Source of the DNA: Bacteroides sp. Marseille-P3684
GTDB lineage: Bacteria; Bacteroidota; Bacteroidia; Bacteroidales; Bacteroidaceae
Direction: 5' to 3'
DNA: 64,000 bases
Assembly: GCF_900291465.1 (NCBI RefSeq)
Contig: NZ_LT985808.1
Coordinates: 3,465,228-3,529,227, forward strand
Position 1 is the stretch's first letter; each line of letters begins with the position of its first letter. The notes beneath the pieces are model-generated. The model ran no database searches. It was not told where the DNA came from and saw only the letters and a list, made by a program, of their open reading frames with translations. The translations under genes were made by a program, and so were the position numbers. Shown here one piece after another: positions 1-9,210 of this stretch.

Positions 1-916
1 GGCATTGGTTACCGCTTACCCCCTTTGTTGACACCTCTGATGAGAATTGAGCAGACAATAAAATCTCGTCAAGCGTCTCATTAGGCCCATTAGGAACAGT
101 ATAATTCCATAAATCAGCAAAATTTATAGCCAAAGAACGATTTTCGATTACTTCTTGAGAGAGACGCAACGCTTCTGCCAAATCTGCCTTTCTCGTAGAT
201 TGGTTCCACCCATCATTTATCTCACTAGCACGCAACAAATAAGCTTTTGCCAGAAAATGAGCTGCTGCATCTTTAGTCATCTTTCCAACCATTGCGGCTT
301 TGATTGGCAACAACTTATAAGCTTTTGTCAAATCATCAATAATCTGTCGCAATGTTTCTTCTGTCGTAGCACGGGTAAATTCACGTTCAGGTGTTACACT
401 GGGAGTCAATTTCAGAGGGACACCTCCATATTGTGAAACTAATTTCAAATAATTAAATCCCCTCAAGAAATAAGCTTCACCCATATAAAGCTCTTTATTG
501 GGACCTTGATATGAACCTTGCATAATTTTACTCAATAGCAGGTTTGCATTATTAATGCCTATGTACATACCATCCCATACGTCATTCATATTGGTCGAAT
601 TATTCACGACCTGAGATTGAAAATTCCCATCATAATTATTCCATGATGCATTTGAACCATCTCCCCCAACCCGAAATTCATCCGTGCCATAATTGGTCGT
701 AGCTGTAGCCCACTCCTTGGAAAAATGAAAACGCAAATTGTAATACAAACTCACTTCCAAAGCCTCAATACCTTCCGGTGTATTAAAATAGTCTGTATTC
801 TGCTGAGTCGTTAGCTCCTCTTTTAGAAAATCACTGCAAGAAACCAAGCAACATCCAAATATCAGCCCCGACAATCCCAGGAACCTGATTTTACGATATA
901 AATTCATAGCATTCAT
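1..916 (-). CDS. SusD/RagB-family glycan-binding lipoprotein (partial)
   Basis: I translated this by hand from the ATG at 914-916; the frame stays open to the window edge, so only about 305 N-terminal residues are visible. The N-terminus is a lipoprotein signal (LVSC followed by SDFLKEE), then a SusD-like body with features such as NTPEGIEAL, MYIGINNANLLL and the TPR-like GEAYFLRGFNYLKLVSQYGGVPL. SusD proteins sit on the cell surface and form the lid of the SusC channel. The gene follows the susC-like gene by 12 bp, so the two are almost certainly co-transcribed. A second in-frame ATG at 905-907 is an equally good start. The substrate cannot be deduced. Confidence 0.9.
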   Translation of the reverse strand, partial: MNAMNLYRKIRFLGLSGLIFGCCLVSCSDFLKEELTTQQNTDYFNTPEGIEALEVSLYYNLRFHFSKEWATATTNYGTDEFRVGGDGSNASWNNYDGNFQSQVVNNSTNMNDVWDGMYIGINNANLLLSKIMQGSYQGPNKELYMGEAYFLRGFNYLKLVSQYGGVPLKLTPSVTPEREFTRATTEETLRQIIDDLTKAYKLLPIKAAMVGKMTKDAAAHFLAKAYLLRASEINDGWNQSTRKADLAEALRLSQEVIENRSLAINFADLWNYTVPNGPNETLDEILLSAQFSSEVSTKGVSGNQC

Positions 917-928
917 AATTGTTCTTTG

Positions 929-3900
929 TTAAAATCCAGCCTTCAATCCAACTGTAAATCCTCTATTCCATGTAGACGTATACGCTTGAGAAGCATCTAA
1001 CTCCAAGAAATCAATACTAGAAAAGATTCTTCCCGGATTTTTCGCCTGCACATAAACCTTCAAATTCTTCAATCCGCACTTCATGATCCATTCCTTAGGA
1101 AATGTATAACCAAGAGAAATATTACGGATTTTCAAAAAAGCTCCCCGCCTATAACCCAAAATACGATAGTAGGGGTCACCTCCACCAATATTATAAATCG
1201 GTTTCTGATATTCAGCATTCTTATTATTCTCATTGTAATAATCAATTTTACGCTGCATGTATCGTCCACCCTGCCATTCGCCACCAGTATCCACTGTATA
1301 GCCAAAACGTCCATAGAGTAGTATGGATAAATCAATATTCTTATAAGTGAATCCGTTAGTCATGCCAAAGGTCCATCGAGGACGCGTATGTCCCACAATC
1401 ACACGATCATCATTCGGATCTATCCGATAATCACCATTTTGATCCACAGGACGTACCATGCCTGCTGTGAAAGAATGACCATTTGCATTAAACTTTGCCA
1501 TTTCCGCAGCATCTTCTTCTTTCCAAAGACCAGCTGAAGCATAGTCATAAATAACTTCCAGTCCTTCCCCTATGAACCATTTATTATTGATATCATCTTC
1601 CTTACCATTAGCCAACTCATCAATCCGATCTTTCTGCCAGGCAGCATTAATGATTGTATTCCATTCAAAAGCAGGAGTTTTAATATTCACTGTATTCAAC
1701 GTGATATCCACTCCTATATTTGAGGTTCTTCCTACATTGGCAAATGTATTCGTATAACCTGTCAAGGATGGAATACTCATCGCCATCAACAAATCCGTTG
1801 TACGAGAAGTATAAAAATCCATGACACCAGAAAGTCGGCCCTTAAATAAAGAAAAGTCTATGCCCACATTATATTGAACCGTCTTTTCCCAAGTCAACTC
1901 CGGATTAGCCATGCTTACTTTATTACCACCTGCCTGTGGCTCAGATGCCGCATAACCAGGAACCAAAGATGAACCGAATGGATAATAAAAAGGTACAATC
2001 GCACCTTTTGTCTCATAAGGGTCAATGGCTGAATTACCTGTAGCACCTAATCCTATACGCAATTTCAACTGGTTGATCCAATCTGCATTTCTCAAGAAAT
2101 TCTCTTGGTCTAAACGCCAGCCTAGTGCCAAACTAGGGAAAAATGCCCATTTATTTCCTTCAGCAAGCTGTGAAGCTCCATCCCAACGCCCAGAGACCGT
2201 AAGCAAATACTTGTCTGCATAATCATAGTTTACACGATACATATAAGAGAGTAATTGTTTCTCGGTCAATCCACTATTCCACTCATCCAAGAGAGCAACG
2301 TTCTCTTGGGTTAATGCATTCCACTTCGCACTGGCTAAAGGAACGTTCTCAGCTGCCATTGAAGACTCTTCATAATGGTATTTGGTGGCACTCTGCAATA
2401 AAGTTAGAGCTAACGAATGTTTGCCTATTTTTTTATCATAATAAATCAAATTATCAAGTGTCCACGAAAAATCAGACTGATTAGCTAATGACGCACGATT
2501 AATACCTTGGCTGCTAACAGACTCTGCATCACGGAATGTCCCATTACGATAATAACGAAAATCCGGACCAAAATTAAACCTATATCGCAACCCCTCCAGA
2601 GGATGAAACATCTTGCCAATATCAAATTGAGCATAAAAACTTCCTATTGCACGAAACATCCTACGTTCATTTTCACTCAGCCTCCATTCTTCTGCCACAT
2701 TTTTCACCATATCATCTCCACCAGGATAATCTATTCGACTACCCTGATCATCATACGGAACTGCATAAGGAAATAAACTAGTAGAAGCTGCATACAGATT
2801 TCCCGGCATATTTTTCAACAAAGAGCCTACGACTGAAGCAGAGGAACCATACTGCTGTTCACTAAATGTCCCATTAATATCCATTCCCATATTAAACCAT
2901 GATGAAGGTTTTAAATCCAGACTGAACTTTGCTGTATATCTTGTATATGATTGCCCTTTGATAGTTCCTTCATTATCCAAATAGCCAACAGAAGCATAAC
3001 CTTTAATCTTATCCGTACCTCCACTGGCACTTAATGTATGTTCATGAGTGACGCCCGTTTGTGTAACCATATTTCCCCAATCAGTTGTAGGCACAAGCGC
3101 TCCATTCCATGTATCATTAGACCACCCCTTTTCAATATTATGCCAAGCATAAGGGTCCGAAGCTCCCAAAAATATTTCATAGTCATTCTTTTTATTAGGT
3201 TGATCTCCACGAGGATAACGTTGAGGATTCAAATAATAATATGACCAACGCCTCCAGTCTATGTATTCCTCAGAATTCATCATTCGAGAATAGTCCTGCA
3301 GACTCTCGACTGTCAAAGTGCCTGAATAATTTATACTCATCTTACCTTCCTCACCACGCTTTGTTGTAACAAGAATCACTCCATTGGCACCACGAGACCC
3401 ATATATGGCTGTGGCTGAAGCATCTTTCAATACATCAATAGATTCAATATCCTGCGGATTCAATGTCTCAATACCACTCGAAGACATTAAAGGAATACCA
3501 TCCACAACATATAGCGGTGCATTGCTTGCACTTAATGAGCGTACCCCACGTACATTAATTGTCCCAATCTCTCCCGGTCGTTCATTGCTTACAATATCGA
3601 CACCAGCTGCCTTACCCTGCATGGCTTCAAAAGCATTGGATACCGGACGAGAATTCAACTCTTCATCATTGACACGTATCATTGCGCCCGTCACATCCGA
3701 TTTTTTTTGTACACCATAACCTACAACAACGACTTCATCCAACGCTCTGGTATCTTCGTACAAAACAATATTGGCAGATATCTTGTCCTTTACACTTACC
3801 TCTTGTCCTACATATCCAATGTAAGAAATCTGCAGAGTCGCATTTTCAGGGACTTCAAGCATAAACTTACCATCTATATCGGTAATGGTACCTGTTGAAA

Positions 3901-4354
3901 ATCCCTTCACCAGAATATTGGCGCCTATTATAGGTTCTTTATTCGTATCCATTACAATACCGGAAAACTTCTTGAATCTGCCAGACGATACACGTTTCCC
4001 TTTCTGAAGTGGCAATACGACAATCACACTATCTGATACCTTATAAGACAAATCTCTTGCAGCGAGCTCATGTCTCAATATCTCCTTAAGTTCTTTATCT
4101 TGAACAGAAATTGTAATATTCCGTGTTTTTTCAATGTCATTATCCCGATAAGAGAAATGATAAGCACTTTGTTTTTCAATGGCACTAAAAAAATCCCTGA
4201 CTGGAACATCTTTCAGTTCCAAACTAATCTTTCCCGTTTGGGCAAATCCTCCTACAAAAGTCAACAGACACAAAGAAGTAGTAAAGCTCCTAGTAATACG
4301 TGTTTTTTTCTGTACCTTTGTACTCCTATAAAATAAACACCTTAAATTTTTCAT
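929..4354 (-). CDS. SusC/RagA-family TonB-dependent transporter with STN domain
   Basis: Outer-membrane beta-barrel that imports oligosaccharides with TonB energy. Order: signal peptide; an STN (secretin/TonB short N-terminal) domain around residues 45-110 (KISLELKDVPVRDFFSAIEK); a carboxypeptidase-regulatory-like/CNA-B domain (GIVMDTNKEPIIGANILVKG); the TonB box and plug, including the SusC signature NVRGVRSLSASNAPLYVVDG; then the long barrel. The STN domain is the piece that contacts a FecR-type anti-sigma factor, which matches the two upstream genes. I chose the ATG at 4352-4354 (MKNLRCLFYR) over the ATG 24 bp upstream because the signal sequence follows it directly. Confidence 0.95.
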   Translation of the reverse strand: MKNLRCLFYRSTKVQKKTRITRSFTTSLCLLTFVGGFAQTGKISLELKDVPVRDFFSAIEKQSAYHFSYRDNDIEKTRNITISVQDKELKEILRHELAARDLSYKVSDSVIVVLPLQKGKRVSSGRFKKFSGIVMDTNKEPIIGANILVKGFSTGTITDIDGKFMLEVPENATLQISYIGYVGQEVSVKDKISANIVLYEDTRALDEVVVVGYGVQKKSDVTGAMIRVNDEELNSRPVSNAFEAMQGKAAGVDIVSNERPGEIGTINVRGVRSLSASNAPLYVVDGIPLMSSSGIETLNPQDIESIDVLKDASATAIYGSRGANGVILVTTKRGEEGKMSINYSGTLTVESLQDYSRMMNSEEYIDWRRWSYYYLNPQRYPRGDQPNKKNDYEIFLGASDPYAWHNIEKGWSNDTWNGALVPTTDWGNMVTQTGVTHEHTLSASGGTDKIKGYASVGYLDNEGTIKGQSYTRYTAKFSLDLKPSSWFNMGMDINGTFSEQQYGSSASVVGSLLKNMPGNLYAASTSLFPYAVPYDDQGSRIDYPGGDDMVKNVAEEWRLSENERRMFRAIGSFYAQFDIGKMFHPLEGLRYRFNFGPDFRYYRNGTFRDAESVSSQGINRASLANQSDFSWTLDNLIYYDKKIGKHSLALTLLQSATKYHYEESSMAAENVPLASAKWNALTQENVALLDEWNSGLTEKQLLSYMYRVNYDYADKYLLTVSGRWDGASQLAEGNKWAFFPSLALGWRLDQENFLRNADWINQLKLRIGLGATGNSAIDPYETKGAIVPFYYPFGSSLVPGYAASEPQAGGNKVSMANPELTWEKTVQYNVGIDFSLFKGRLSGVMDFYTSRTTDLLMAMSIPSLTGYTNTFANVGRTSNIGVDITLNTVNIKTPAFEWNTIINAAWQKDRIDELANGKEDDINNKWFIGEGLEVIYDYASAGLWKEEDAAEMAKFNANGHSFTAGMVRPVDQNGDYRIDPNDDRVIVGHTRPRWTFGMTNGFTYKNIDLSILLYGRFGYTVDTGGEWQGGRYMQRKIDYYNENNKNAEYQKPIYNIGGGDPYYRILGYRRGAFLKIRNISLGYTFPKEWIMKCGLKNLKVYVQAKNPGRIFSSIDFLELDASQAYTSTWNRGFTVGLKAGF

Positions 4355-4384
4355 GATATTATGAATTATTGGTCTCACTAAATA

Positions 4385-4451
4385 AAACTATGTTGCAGCA
4401 TAGTTTGCAGACTGATTCTCTCCTCCGGACCAATCCTTGTTTGTCCGGAGG
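4385..4451 (-). promoter_or_regulatory. two hairpins in the fecR-susC gap
   Basis: The 155-bp gap between the anti-sigma gene and the susC-like gene holds two dyads. One (4385-4406) has 8-bp arms AAACTATG/CATAGTTT. The other has 9-bp arms CCTCCGGAC (4422-4430) and GTCCGGAGG (4443-4451) around a 12-nt loop. On the minus strand neither is followed by a clear U-tract; on the plus strand the second is followed by a T-rich stretch. They could form a susC leader structure or a transcript boundary. Confidence 0.5.
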
Positions 4452-4509
4452 TCTTGTTTTTATTCTACTATGTTTTCATAAACTATATCAATTAATTCGA
4501 CAATTTTCC

Positions 4510-5505
4510 CTATTTTCCCATTTCGATACGAATTGTATCATGCATACGCGTATAATCAAAATCATAATGTAGTTTCAGAATGTCAAGTATATCTTCCAAG
4601 GATTCATCCTTAAATGTCCCTGTATAGGAATCATCAGCCAACGCAGTATTTACGCTACATATTGTCACATTAAATTTTCTTTCCAAGCAATCAAACACCT
4701 CATGCAATGGTGTATGGCTAAAAGTCAACATAGGTTGTACCCATGATGTTTCTACATGATTCAAAGTATGCTCTAGCCTTAATCTCCCTGTACTCTTATC
4801 AAAAGTAATTTTTTCATTAGGACGAGCATATAAGCAATTATAAGGAGGCTGATTTGTATTTACGCACACACGTCCTCTCACTAAGGACATTTCCAAGAAG
4901 TCTTTATTTTCATAAGCATACACATTAAAGGATGTTCCTAAAACGGTGATATTAATATAGTCAGTCTCTACCACGAAACGCTTTTCTTCACAATGTGTTA
5001 CATCAAAATAGCCTTCACCTGACAGCTTTACAGTTCTGTCTTTATGACCAAAATCTTGTTTATAGGTAAGAACAGAGTTCATATTTAACCGCACCTTGGT
5101 ACCATCAGGCAAAATGACAGTAGAAGGCGAATCATTAGAGCGTATTGTCACATTATGTTCTCCGAGTAATTGCAATTCTCTATATTGTAAGTAAACCATA
5201 ACAGACATGCCAATACCGACCGCAAGTATTATACTTGCAGCTATTTGTATCCAATACCGAAGCAAACTGAAACGCTTCGGTAAATGTATCTTACGTTCAA
5301 GCCGATGAAATAATTCACCCTTCTTCGTTGAGGACAATAAATATTCATCAGAATATAATTCCCAATGTTGCTGAAGAATAGGTTTTATCTCCTCATCACG
5401 ACTCTGCTCCATAAGAGTTTTCAATCTTACAAACTCTTCACGCGAAATATGTCCTGAATGATACTTCAGTAACAAATCAGCTATGTCAGAATTACGCATA
5501 TCCAT
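4510..5505 (-). CDS. FecR-family anti-sigma factor
   Basis: 331-residue single-pass inner-membrane regulator. The N-terminal cytoplasmic part (about 1-80) would hold the sigma factor. A transmembrane segment lies around residues 84-108 (YWIQIAASIILAVGIGMSVMVY). The periplasmic FecR domain follows (NDSPSTVILPDGTKVRLNMNS, GEGYFDVTH), then a C-terminal DUF4974-like region (TFSHTPLHEVFDCLERKFNV). In such systems the STN domain of the partner SusC signals through FecR to release the ECF sigma factor. It lies between the sigma gene and susC in the same direction. Length is typical. Confidence 0.93.
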   Translation of the reverse strand: MDMRNSDIADLLLKYHSGHISREEFVRLKTLMEQSRDEEIKPILQQHWELYSDEYLLSSTKKGELFHRLERKIHLPKRFSLLRYWIQIAASIILAVGIGMSVMVYLQYRELQLLGEHNVTIRSNDSPSTVILPDGTKVRLNMNSVLTYKQDFGHKDRTVKLSGEGYFDVTHCEEKRFVVETDYINITVLGTSFNVYAYENKDFLEMSLVRGRVCVNTNQPPYNCLYARPNEKITFDKSTGRLRLEHTLNHVETSWVQPMLTFSHTPLHEVFDCLERKFNVTICSVNTALADDSYTGTFKDESLEDILDILKLHYDFDYTRMHDTIRIEMGK

Positions 5506-5599
5506 TCCTGCTATTTTTTTGCTGTTTGGTAGTTATATCCCCGAAATGAGATTTTATAACATCTCAATTATATGTTATAAAGCAGAAAATAGCATTTTC

Positions 5600-6172
5600 C
5601 TAAAAGTTCAATAGAAATATTGCTAGCAAAAGAGTATAATTTTTCAATTCAGAACGAATAATTTTAAGTGCAGCAGAAAGCTGATTTCGCACAACCTGTT
5701 CACTTATAGACAACTGAATTGCAATATCTGATACAGACACATTCTGCTCCTTATTTAACTCAAAAATCTCACGTTGACGAGGAGACAATTTATGCTTAGC
5801 CTGAATAAGCAACATACGAAAACGTTCCAGATCAAAATCGTCCTCTATACCATCGACCGAAGTGGATATTTGATCTTGATATTCTATATATTCTTCTAAC
5901 AATGGGTTTTTTAGTTGTCGGCGCAACTCCTTTAATAACAAATGATATGAGATAGTAAACAAATAGGATTTAAATGAACAATCAGGGTTCAACGATTCAT
6001 GATTCACCCAAATACGTATAAAAGTTTCCTGTATAATATCATCTGTAACAGCTTCTGACTTCACATAATGATAAATGAAAGCATATAATCTAGAAATCCA
6101 ACGCTCATAAAGCTCTTTATAGGCAGAAACCGACCCCGTTCTCAACTTCAATATCAAATCCTTTTCATTCAT
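5600..6172 (-). CDS. ECF RNA polymerase sigma factor (RpoE-like, SusCD-linked)
   Basis: 190 residues with a sigma-70 region 2 (about 20-90: YHYVKSEAVTDDIIQETFIRIW) and region 4 (about 125-180: KLSPRQREIFELNKEQNVSVSDIA, then a helix-turn-helix). The C-terminal hydrophobic tail (LLLAIFLLNF) is common in Bacteroidetes ECF factors. The start is supported by AGGAG a few bases before the ATG. It heads the leftward sigma/anti-sigma/SusC/SusD locus and probably activates it. The region is visibly AT-richer than the housekeeping genes to the right, which fits horizontal acquisition of the locus. Confidence 0.95.
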   Translation of the reverse strand: MNEKDLILKLRTGSVSAYKELYERWISRLYAFIYHYVKSEAVTDDIIQETFIRIWVNHESLNPDCSFKSYLFTISYHLLLKELRRQLKNPLLEEYIEYQDQISTSVDGIEDDFDLERFRMLLIQAKHKLSPRQREIFELNKEQNVSVSDIAIQLSISEQVVRNQLSAALKIIRSELKNYTLLLAIFLLNF

Positions 6173-6210
6173 AGTATTCTCCTAAGTGCAAATTTTAGCA
6201 ATGAATTTGG

Positions 6211-6218
6211 CGAAGATA
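6211..6218 (-). promoter_or_regulatory. candidate -7 box upstream of the ECF sigma gene
   Basis: On the minus strand TATCTTCG lies about 40 bp before the sigma start, with a TTG about 21 nt upstream. This is one base off the Bacteroidetes -7 consensus TAnnTTTG. It faces away from the CRISPR array on its other side. Confidence 0.4.
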
Positions 6219-6273
6219 CAAACTTTCCCTTGCAGGAAACAACAAAAACTCAATTCTTTTATATCTATGATTA

Positions 6274-6627
6274 GTTGTGACTTGCTTCCAAATCACTATC
6301 TTTGAACCATCAGAGACAGTACTGTAGAAGTAAACAGGGATAAGCGTATGTTGTGACTTGCTTCCAAATTACTATCGTTGAACCAACAGAGACAGCCCCC
6401 TTAAAAATTACTTGATATGAAAAACGGTTGTGACTTGCTTCCAAATCACTATCTTTGAAACATCAGAGACAGTAATATCAGGATTCAGGGGGAATCCCAT
6501 TTGGTTGTGACTTGCTTCCAAATCACTATCTTTGAAACATCAGAGACAGTTTCCCAGCAGGGAGGTCTTCAGGATGAACGGTTGTGACTTGCTTCCAAAT
6601 CACTATCTTTGAACCATCAGAGACAGT
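6274..6627 (+). CRISPR. CRISPR array, 5 repeats of 47 bp, type II-C-like, no cas genes nearby
   Basis: Repeats lie at 6274-6320, 6350-6396, 6427-6473, 6504-6550 and 6581-6627. The four spacers of 29, 30, 30 and 30 bp are unrelated to each other. The repeat begins GTTGTGACTTGCTTCCAAAT and ends GAGACAGT. From memory it closely resembles the 47-bp type II-C repeats of Bacteroides fragilis. Repeats 3 and 4 are identical; 1 and 5 are identical and differ from these at one base; repeat 2 has drifted at several positions. No cas9, cas1, cas2 or obvious tracrRNA is in the window. Each repeat also contains a match to a Bacteroidetes promoter pointing rightwards (see findings). Confidence 0.93.
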
Positions 6628-6700
6628 ACACTATACATTACTCTCTGATTATACACAAATTATCTCTCCTATTAGGAAAATAAAAAAGACTGTCTCAAAA

Positions 6701-6732
6701 CAATAAATCCCACTTCAGAGTGGGATTTATTG
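6701..6732. terminator. strong bidirectional hairpin after the CRISPR array
   Basis: Perfect 14-bp arms (caataaatcccact and agtgggatttattg) around a 4-nt loop. Runs of A on the left and T on the right of the stem allow it to work in either direction. It would end rightward transcripts from the array. Confidence 0.75.
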
Positions 6733-6901
6733 TTTCCAAAAGAGTTCTATTGTTAGGAATAAAGACAAAACGGATTTATAATCTATGGCTTTATGTTTCA
6801 TATAGCAAAGATTTATCTGCCATTTGTTAAATCCCCAGGAAAACAAACTGAGCCAAAACAAACTGAACCGAACCATGTTCATCCGGGCGAGAACAAAGAA
6901 A

Positions 6902-6934
6902 AAACGCTAACTACTTTATTAGTAATTAGCGTTT
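6902..6934 (-). terminator. tRNA-His terminator
   Basis: Arms of about 14 bp (AAACGCTAA...TTAGCGTTT, with one G-T pair) directly after the tRNA 3' end, followed on the minus strand by TTTTTTC. A classic intrinsic terminator. Confidence 0.8.
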
Positions 6935-6940
6935 CTTACG

Positions 6941-7015
6941 GGTGGCAGATGGGACTCGAACCCACGACATTCAGAACCACAATCTGACGCTCTAACCAAC
7001 TGAACTACAGCCACC
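6941..7015 (-). tRNA. tRNA-His (GTG)
   Basis: The minus strand folds as a 75-nt cloverleaf: GGTGGCTG acceptor, D-arm with GTTCAGTTGGTTAGAGC, anticodon loop TTGTGGT within a TCAGA/TCTGA stem, and T-loop GGTTCGAATCC. The extra 5' G (G-1) opposite the discriminator C is the histidine identity mark. CCA is not encoded. The acceptor stem contains one apparent T-T mismatch next to its inner pair. Confidence 0.95.
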
Positions 7016-7107
7016 ATATATGTTTTGCTTTCGAGATATCGCTTTCTCAATTGCGATGCAAAGGTAGGCATTATTTTGAATCCTGCAAATAGTTTGGTAG
7101 ATATTTT

Positions 7108-8196
7108 TCAGAAAACATACTCTTTTATGCCTCTATTGTACTTCTCGAACAGGCGACGGCTCTCGCCGACAAACGTATGAAGGCGCGTCTGCTCAGCCGG
7201 AGTAAGGTCTTGGGGAGGATTGGCGGCTGGATAAAGACGATATTGACTCTTGCCACTCAACACCGGACGTGATACCCACACCAGGCTATAGGCACAATCA
7301 CTCAGGCGAGTGGTCTCCCCCTTCTTTGTCAACTGCAACCGAACCATCAGCCCTCCGTCTGTACCGGACTTTGACATGTTGCTGATGTAGTTGCCCAGTG
7401 AATAGACCACCAGATGGCGTCGGGAGCGGTCCTTCTCGTCTTCCCATACCTCAATGGGCTGCACCACATGGGGATGCGAACCGATGATATGGTCTACCCC
7501 TTCACGAATCAACCAACGTGCCAACTGACGGGTGGATGCCTCGGGCTGGCTCTTGTATTCCAGTCCCCAATGCATCAACGCAATGATGGCATCGGGACGA
7601 AGCCGGCGGGCTGCCTGGATATCCTTGCGGATTTGCAGCGTATCAATGTAGTTGACCACTTGGGGAGGAGACACTTTCAGCCCGTTCGTCCCATACGTGT
7701 AATTGAGGAAGACAATCCGCAGACCGTTCTGCTCCACCAGCAGCGGATAACGGCGGGAACGCTCCGCAGCATCACGGTAAGTCCCTGCAAAAGGAATACG
7801 GAGGGAGTCAAGCATCGAAATGGTGCGTGCCAGCCCTTTCTTTCCGCCGTCCAGGCAATGATTGTTGGCAGTGACCAGCACATCGAAGCCGGCATCCTTG
7901 ACCGCCTTCAGATACTCATCGGGGGCACTGAACTGCGGATAGCCCTTATAAGGCTTGCCTGCCAAGGTCACTTCCAGGTTGGCAACAGCCAGGTCGGCCT
8001 TCTCTATCTCGGGCTTCACCAGCGTAAAGCAGGAATCATAATTGTAACCGGTCGCCGTACGGGCGGCATCGATTTGCGCCTGATGCTGCATCAGGTCGCC
8101 GGCAAACAGCAAGTCGACAGTCTGTGCAGGGGCAGCATGCCACAGGATGCAGCCTAGAAGCAGGCATCCGCATTTCATCAATCGTTGCAGGAACAT
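7108..8196 (-). CDS. CapA-family (PGA_cap) metallophosphatase-like protein
   Basis: Exported protein of the CapA/PgsA superfamily, a calcineurin-like fold named from poly-gamma-glutamate capsule synthesis. Visible motifs: DLLFAGDLMQH near the start, VANLEVTLAG, TANNHCLDGGKKG, MHWGLEY and GSHPHVVQPIEV, which form the metal-site core of the family. The open frame reaches 8295 and overlaps folD, but a signal peptide begins only at the ATG at 8194-8196 or at 8176-8178 (MKCGCLLLGC), so I use 8196. No other capsule genes flank it, so a role in poly-glutamate synthesis is doubtful; many Bacteroides carry such stand-alone copies. Confidence 0.85.
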   Translation of the reverse strand: MFLQRLMKCGCLLLGCILWHAAPAQTVDLLFAGDLMQHQAQIDAARTATGYNYDSCFTLVKPEIEKADLAVANLEVTLAGKPYKGYPQFSAPDEYLKAVKDAGFDVLVTANNHCLDGGKKGLARTISMLDSLRIPFAGTYRDAAERSRRYPLLVEQNGLRIVFLNYTYGTNGLKVSPPQVVNYIDTLQIRKDIQAARRLRPDAIIALMHWGLEYKSQPEASTRQLARWLIREGVDHIIGSHPHVVQPIEVWEDEKDRSRRHLVVYSLGNYISNMSKSGTDGGLMVRLQLTKKGETTRLSDCAYSLVWVSRPVLSGKSQYRLYPAANPPQDLTPAEQTRLHTFVGESRRLFEKYNRGIKEYVF

Positions 8197-8291
8197 GGGG
8201 AGAAAAGTGAACGGGTGGATAAATGGAAAGGGGACAAGGCGACGAGAAACCTGTTCACTAGTCCGCCCGTCCCCTGAATTTCTTACAGTCT

Positions 8292-9176
8292 TCAATCCTT
8301 ATAGACGGCTTTCTTGCCGGCAAGCAGGGTATTCTTCATCAACGACACAATCGTCATCGGACCCACACCGCCCGGCACCGGAGTGATGAACGAGCACTTC
8401 GGAGCCACTTCGTCAAACTTCACATCGCCGGTGAGCTTGAAGCCGGACTTACGGGTTGCGTCGGGCACACGGGTCGTACCGACATCGATGACCACGGCGC
8501 CTTCCTTCACCATTTCGGCTTTCACAAAGTTGGGCTGTCCCATGGCGGCAATGATGATGTCCGCCTCCTGACATTCCTTCACCAGGTCCTTCGAACGGCT
8601 GTGGCAGACGGTCACGGTCGCATCTCCGGGATAGGCTTTCTGCATCATGAGCGTAGCCATCGGCTTGCCCACGATGTTGCTGCGTCCGAGCACCACACAC
8701 TTCTTGCCCGAAGTCTCGATGTTGTAGCGGCGGAGCAACTCCAGGATGCCGTTAGGCGTAGCCGACACATAGCAGGGCAGTCCGATGGACAGACGTCCGA
8801 CATTGATGGGGTGGAAACCATCCACATCCTTGCGGTAGTCAATCGTCTCGATGACTTTCTGCTCGGAGATGTGCTTCGGCAGGGGAAGCTGCACGATGAA
8901 TCCGTCCACGTCGGCATCGGCATTCAGCTCTCTCACCTTGTCGAGCAACTCGGCTTCCGTCACATCCGCCTCATAACGGATGAGGGTCGATTTGAAGCCA
9001 CACTCTTCGCAGGCCTTCACTTTGTTTGCCACATACGTCTCGCTGCCTCCGTCGTGACCCACCAGGATGGCGGCCAGGTGAGGACGCTTGCCTCCGGCAG
9101 CCACAATCTGTGCCACCTCTTCGGCTATTTCCTTCTTAATCTGTGCCGAAACGGCTTTTCCGTCGATTAGTGTCAT
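8292..9176 (-). CDS. folD: bifunctional methylenetetrahydrofolate dehydrogenase/cyclohydrolase
   Basis: 294 residues, full family length, cytoplasmic. It interconverts 5,10-methylene-THF, methenyl-THF and 10-formyl-THF using NADP. Signatures: [13 protein letters not shown] near residue 50 with the catalytic Lys, [21 protein letters not shown], the Rossmann segment [11 protein letters not shown], and the C-terminal [11 protein letters not shown]. It sits 34 bp downstream of ffh on the same strand, an arrangement I recall from other Bacteroidales. Confidence 0.97.
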   Translation of the reverse strand: MTLIDGKAVSAQIKKEIAEEVAQIVAAGGKRPHLAAILVGHDGGSETYVANKVKACEECGFKSTLIRYEADVTEAELLDKVRELNADADVDGFIVQLPLPKHISEQKVIETIDYRKDVDGFHPINVGRLSIGLPCYVSATPNGILELLRRYNIETSGKKCVVLGRSNIVGKPMATLMMQKAYPGDATVTVCHSRSKDLVKECQEADIIIAAMGQPNFVKAEMVKEGAVVIDVGTTRVPDATRKSGFKLTGDVKFDEVAPKCSFITPVPGGVGPMTIVSLMKNTLLAGKKAVYKD

Positions 9177-9210
9177 AGCATCTATTCTTTTTAATGTAAC
9201 TTTTGCAAAC

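Noticed and set aside
6793..6987. 64-codon frame over the tRNA
   Set aside because: It overlaps tRNA-His and its terminator; no gene support.
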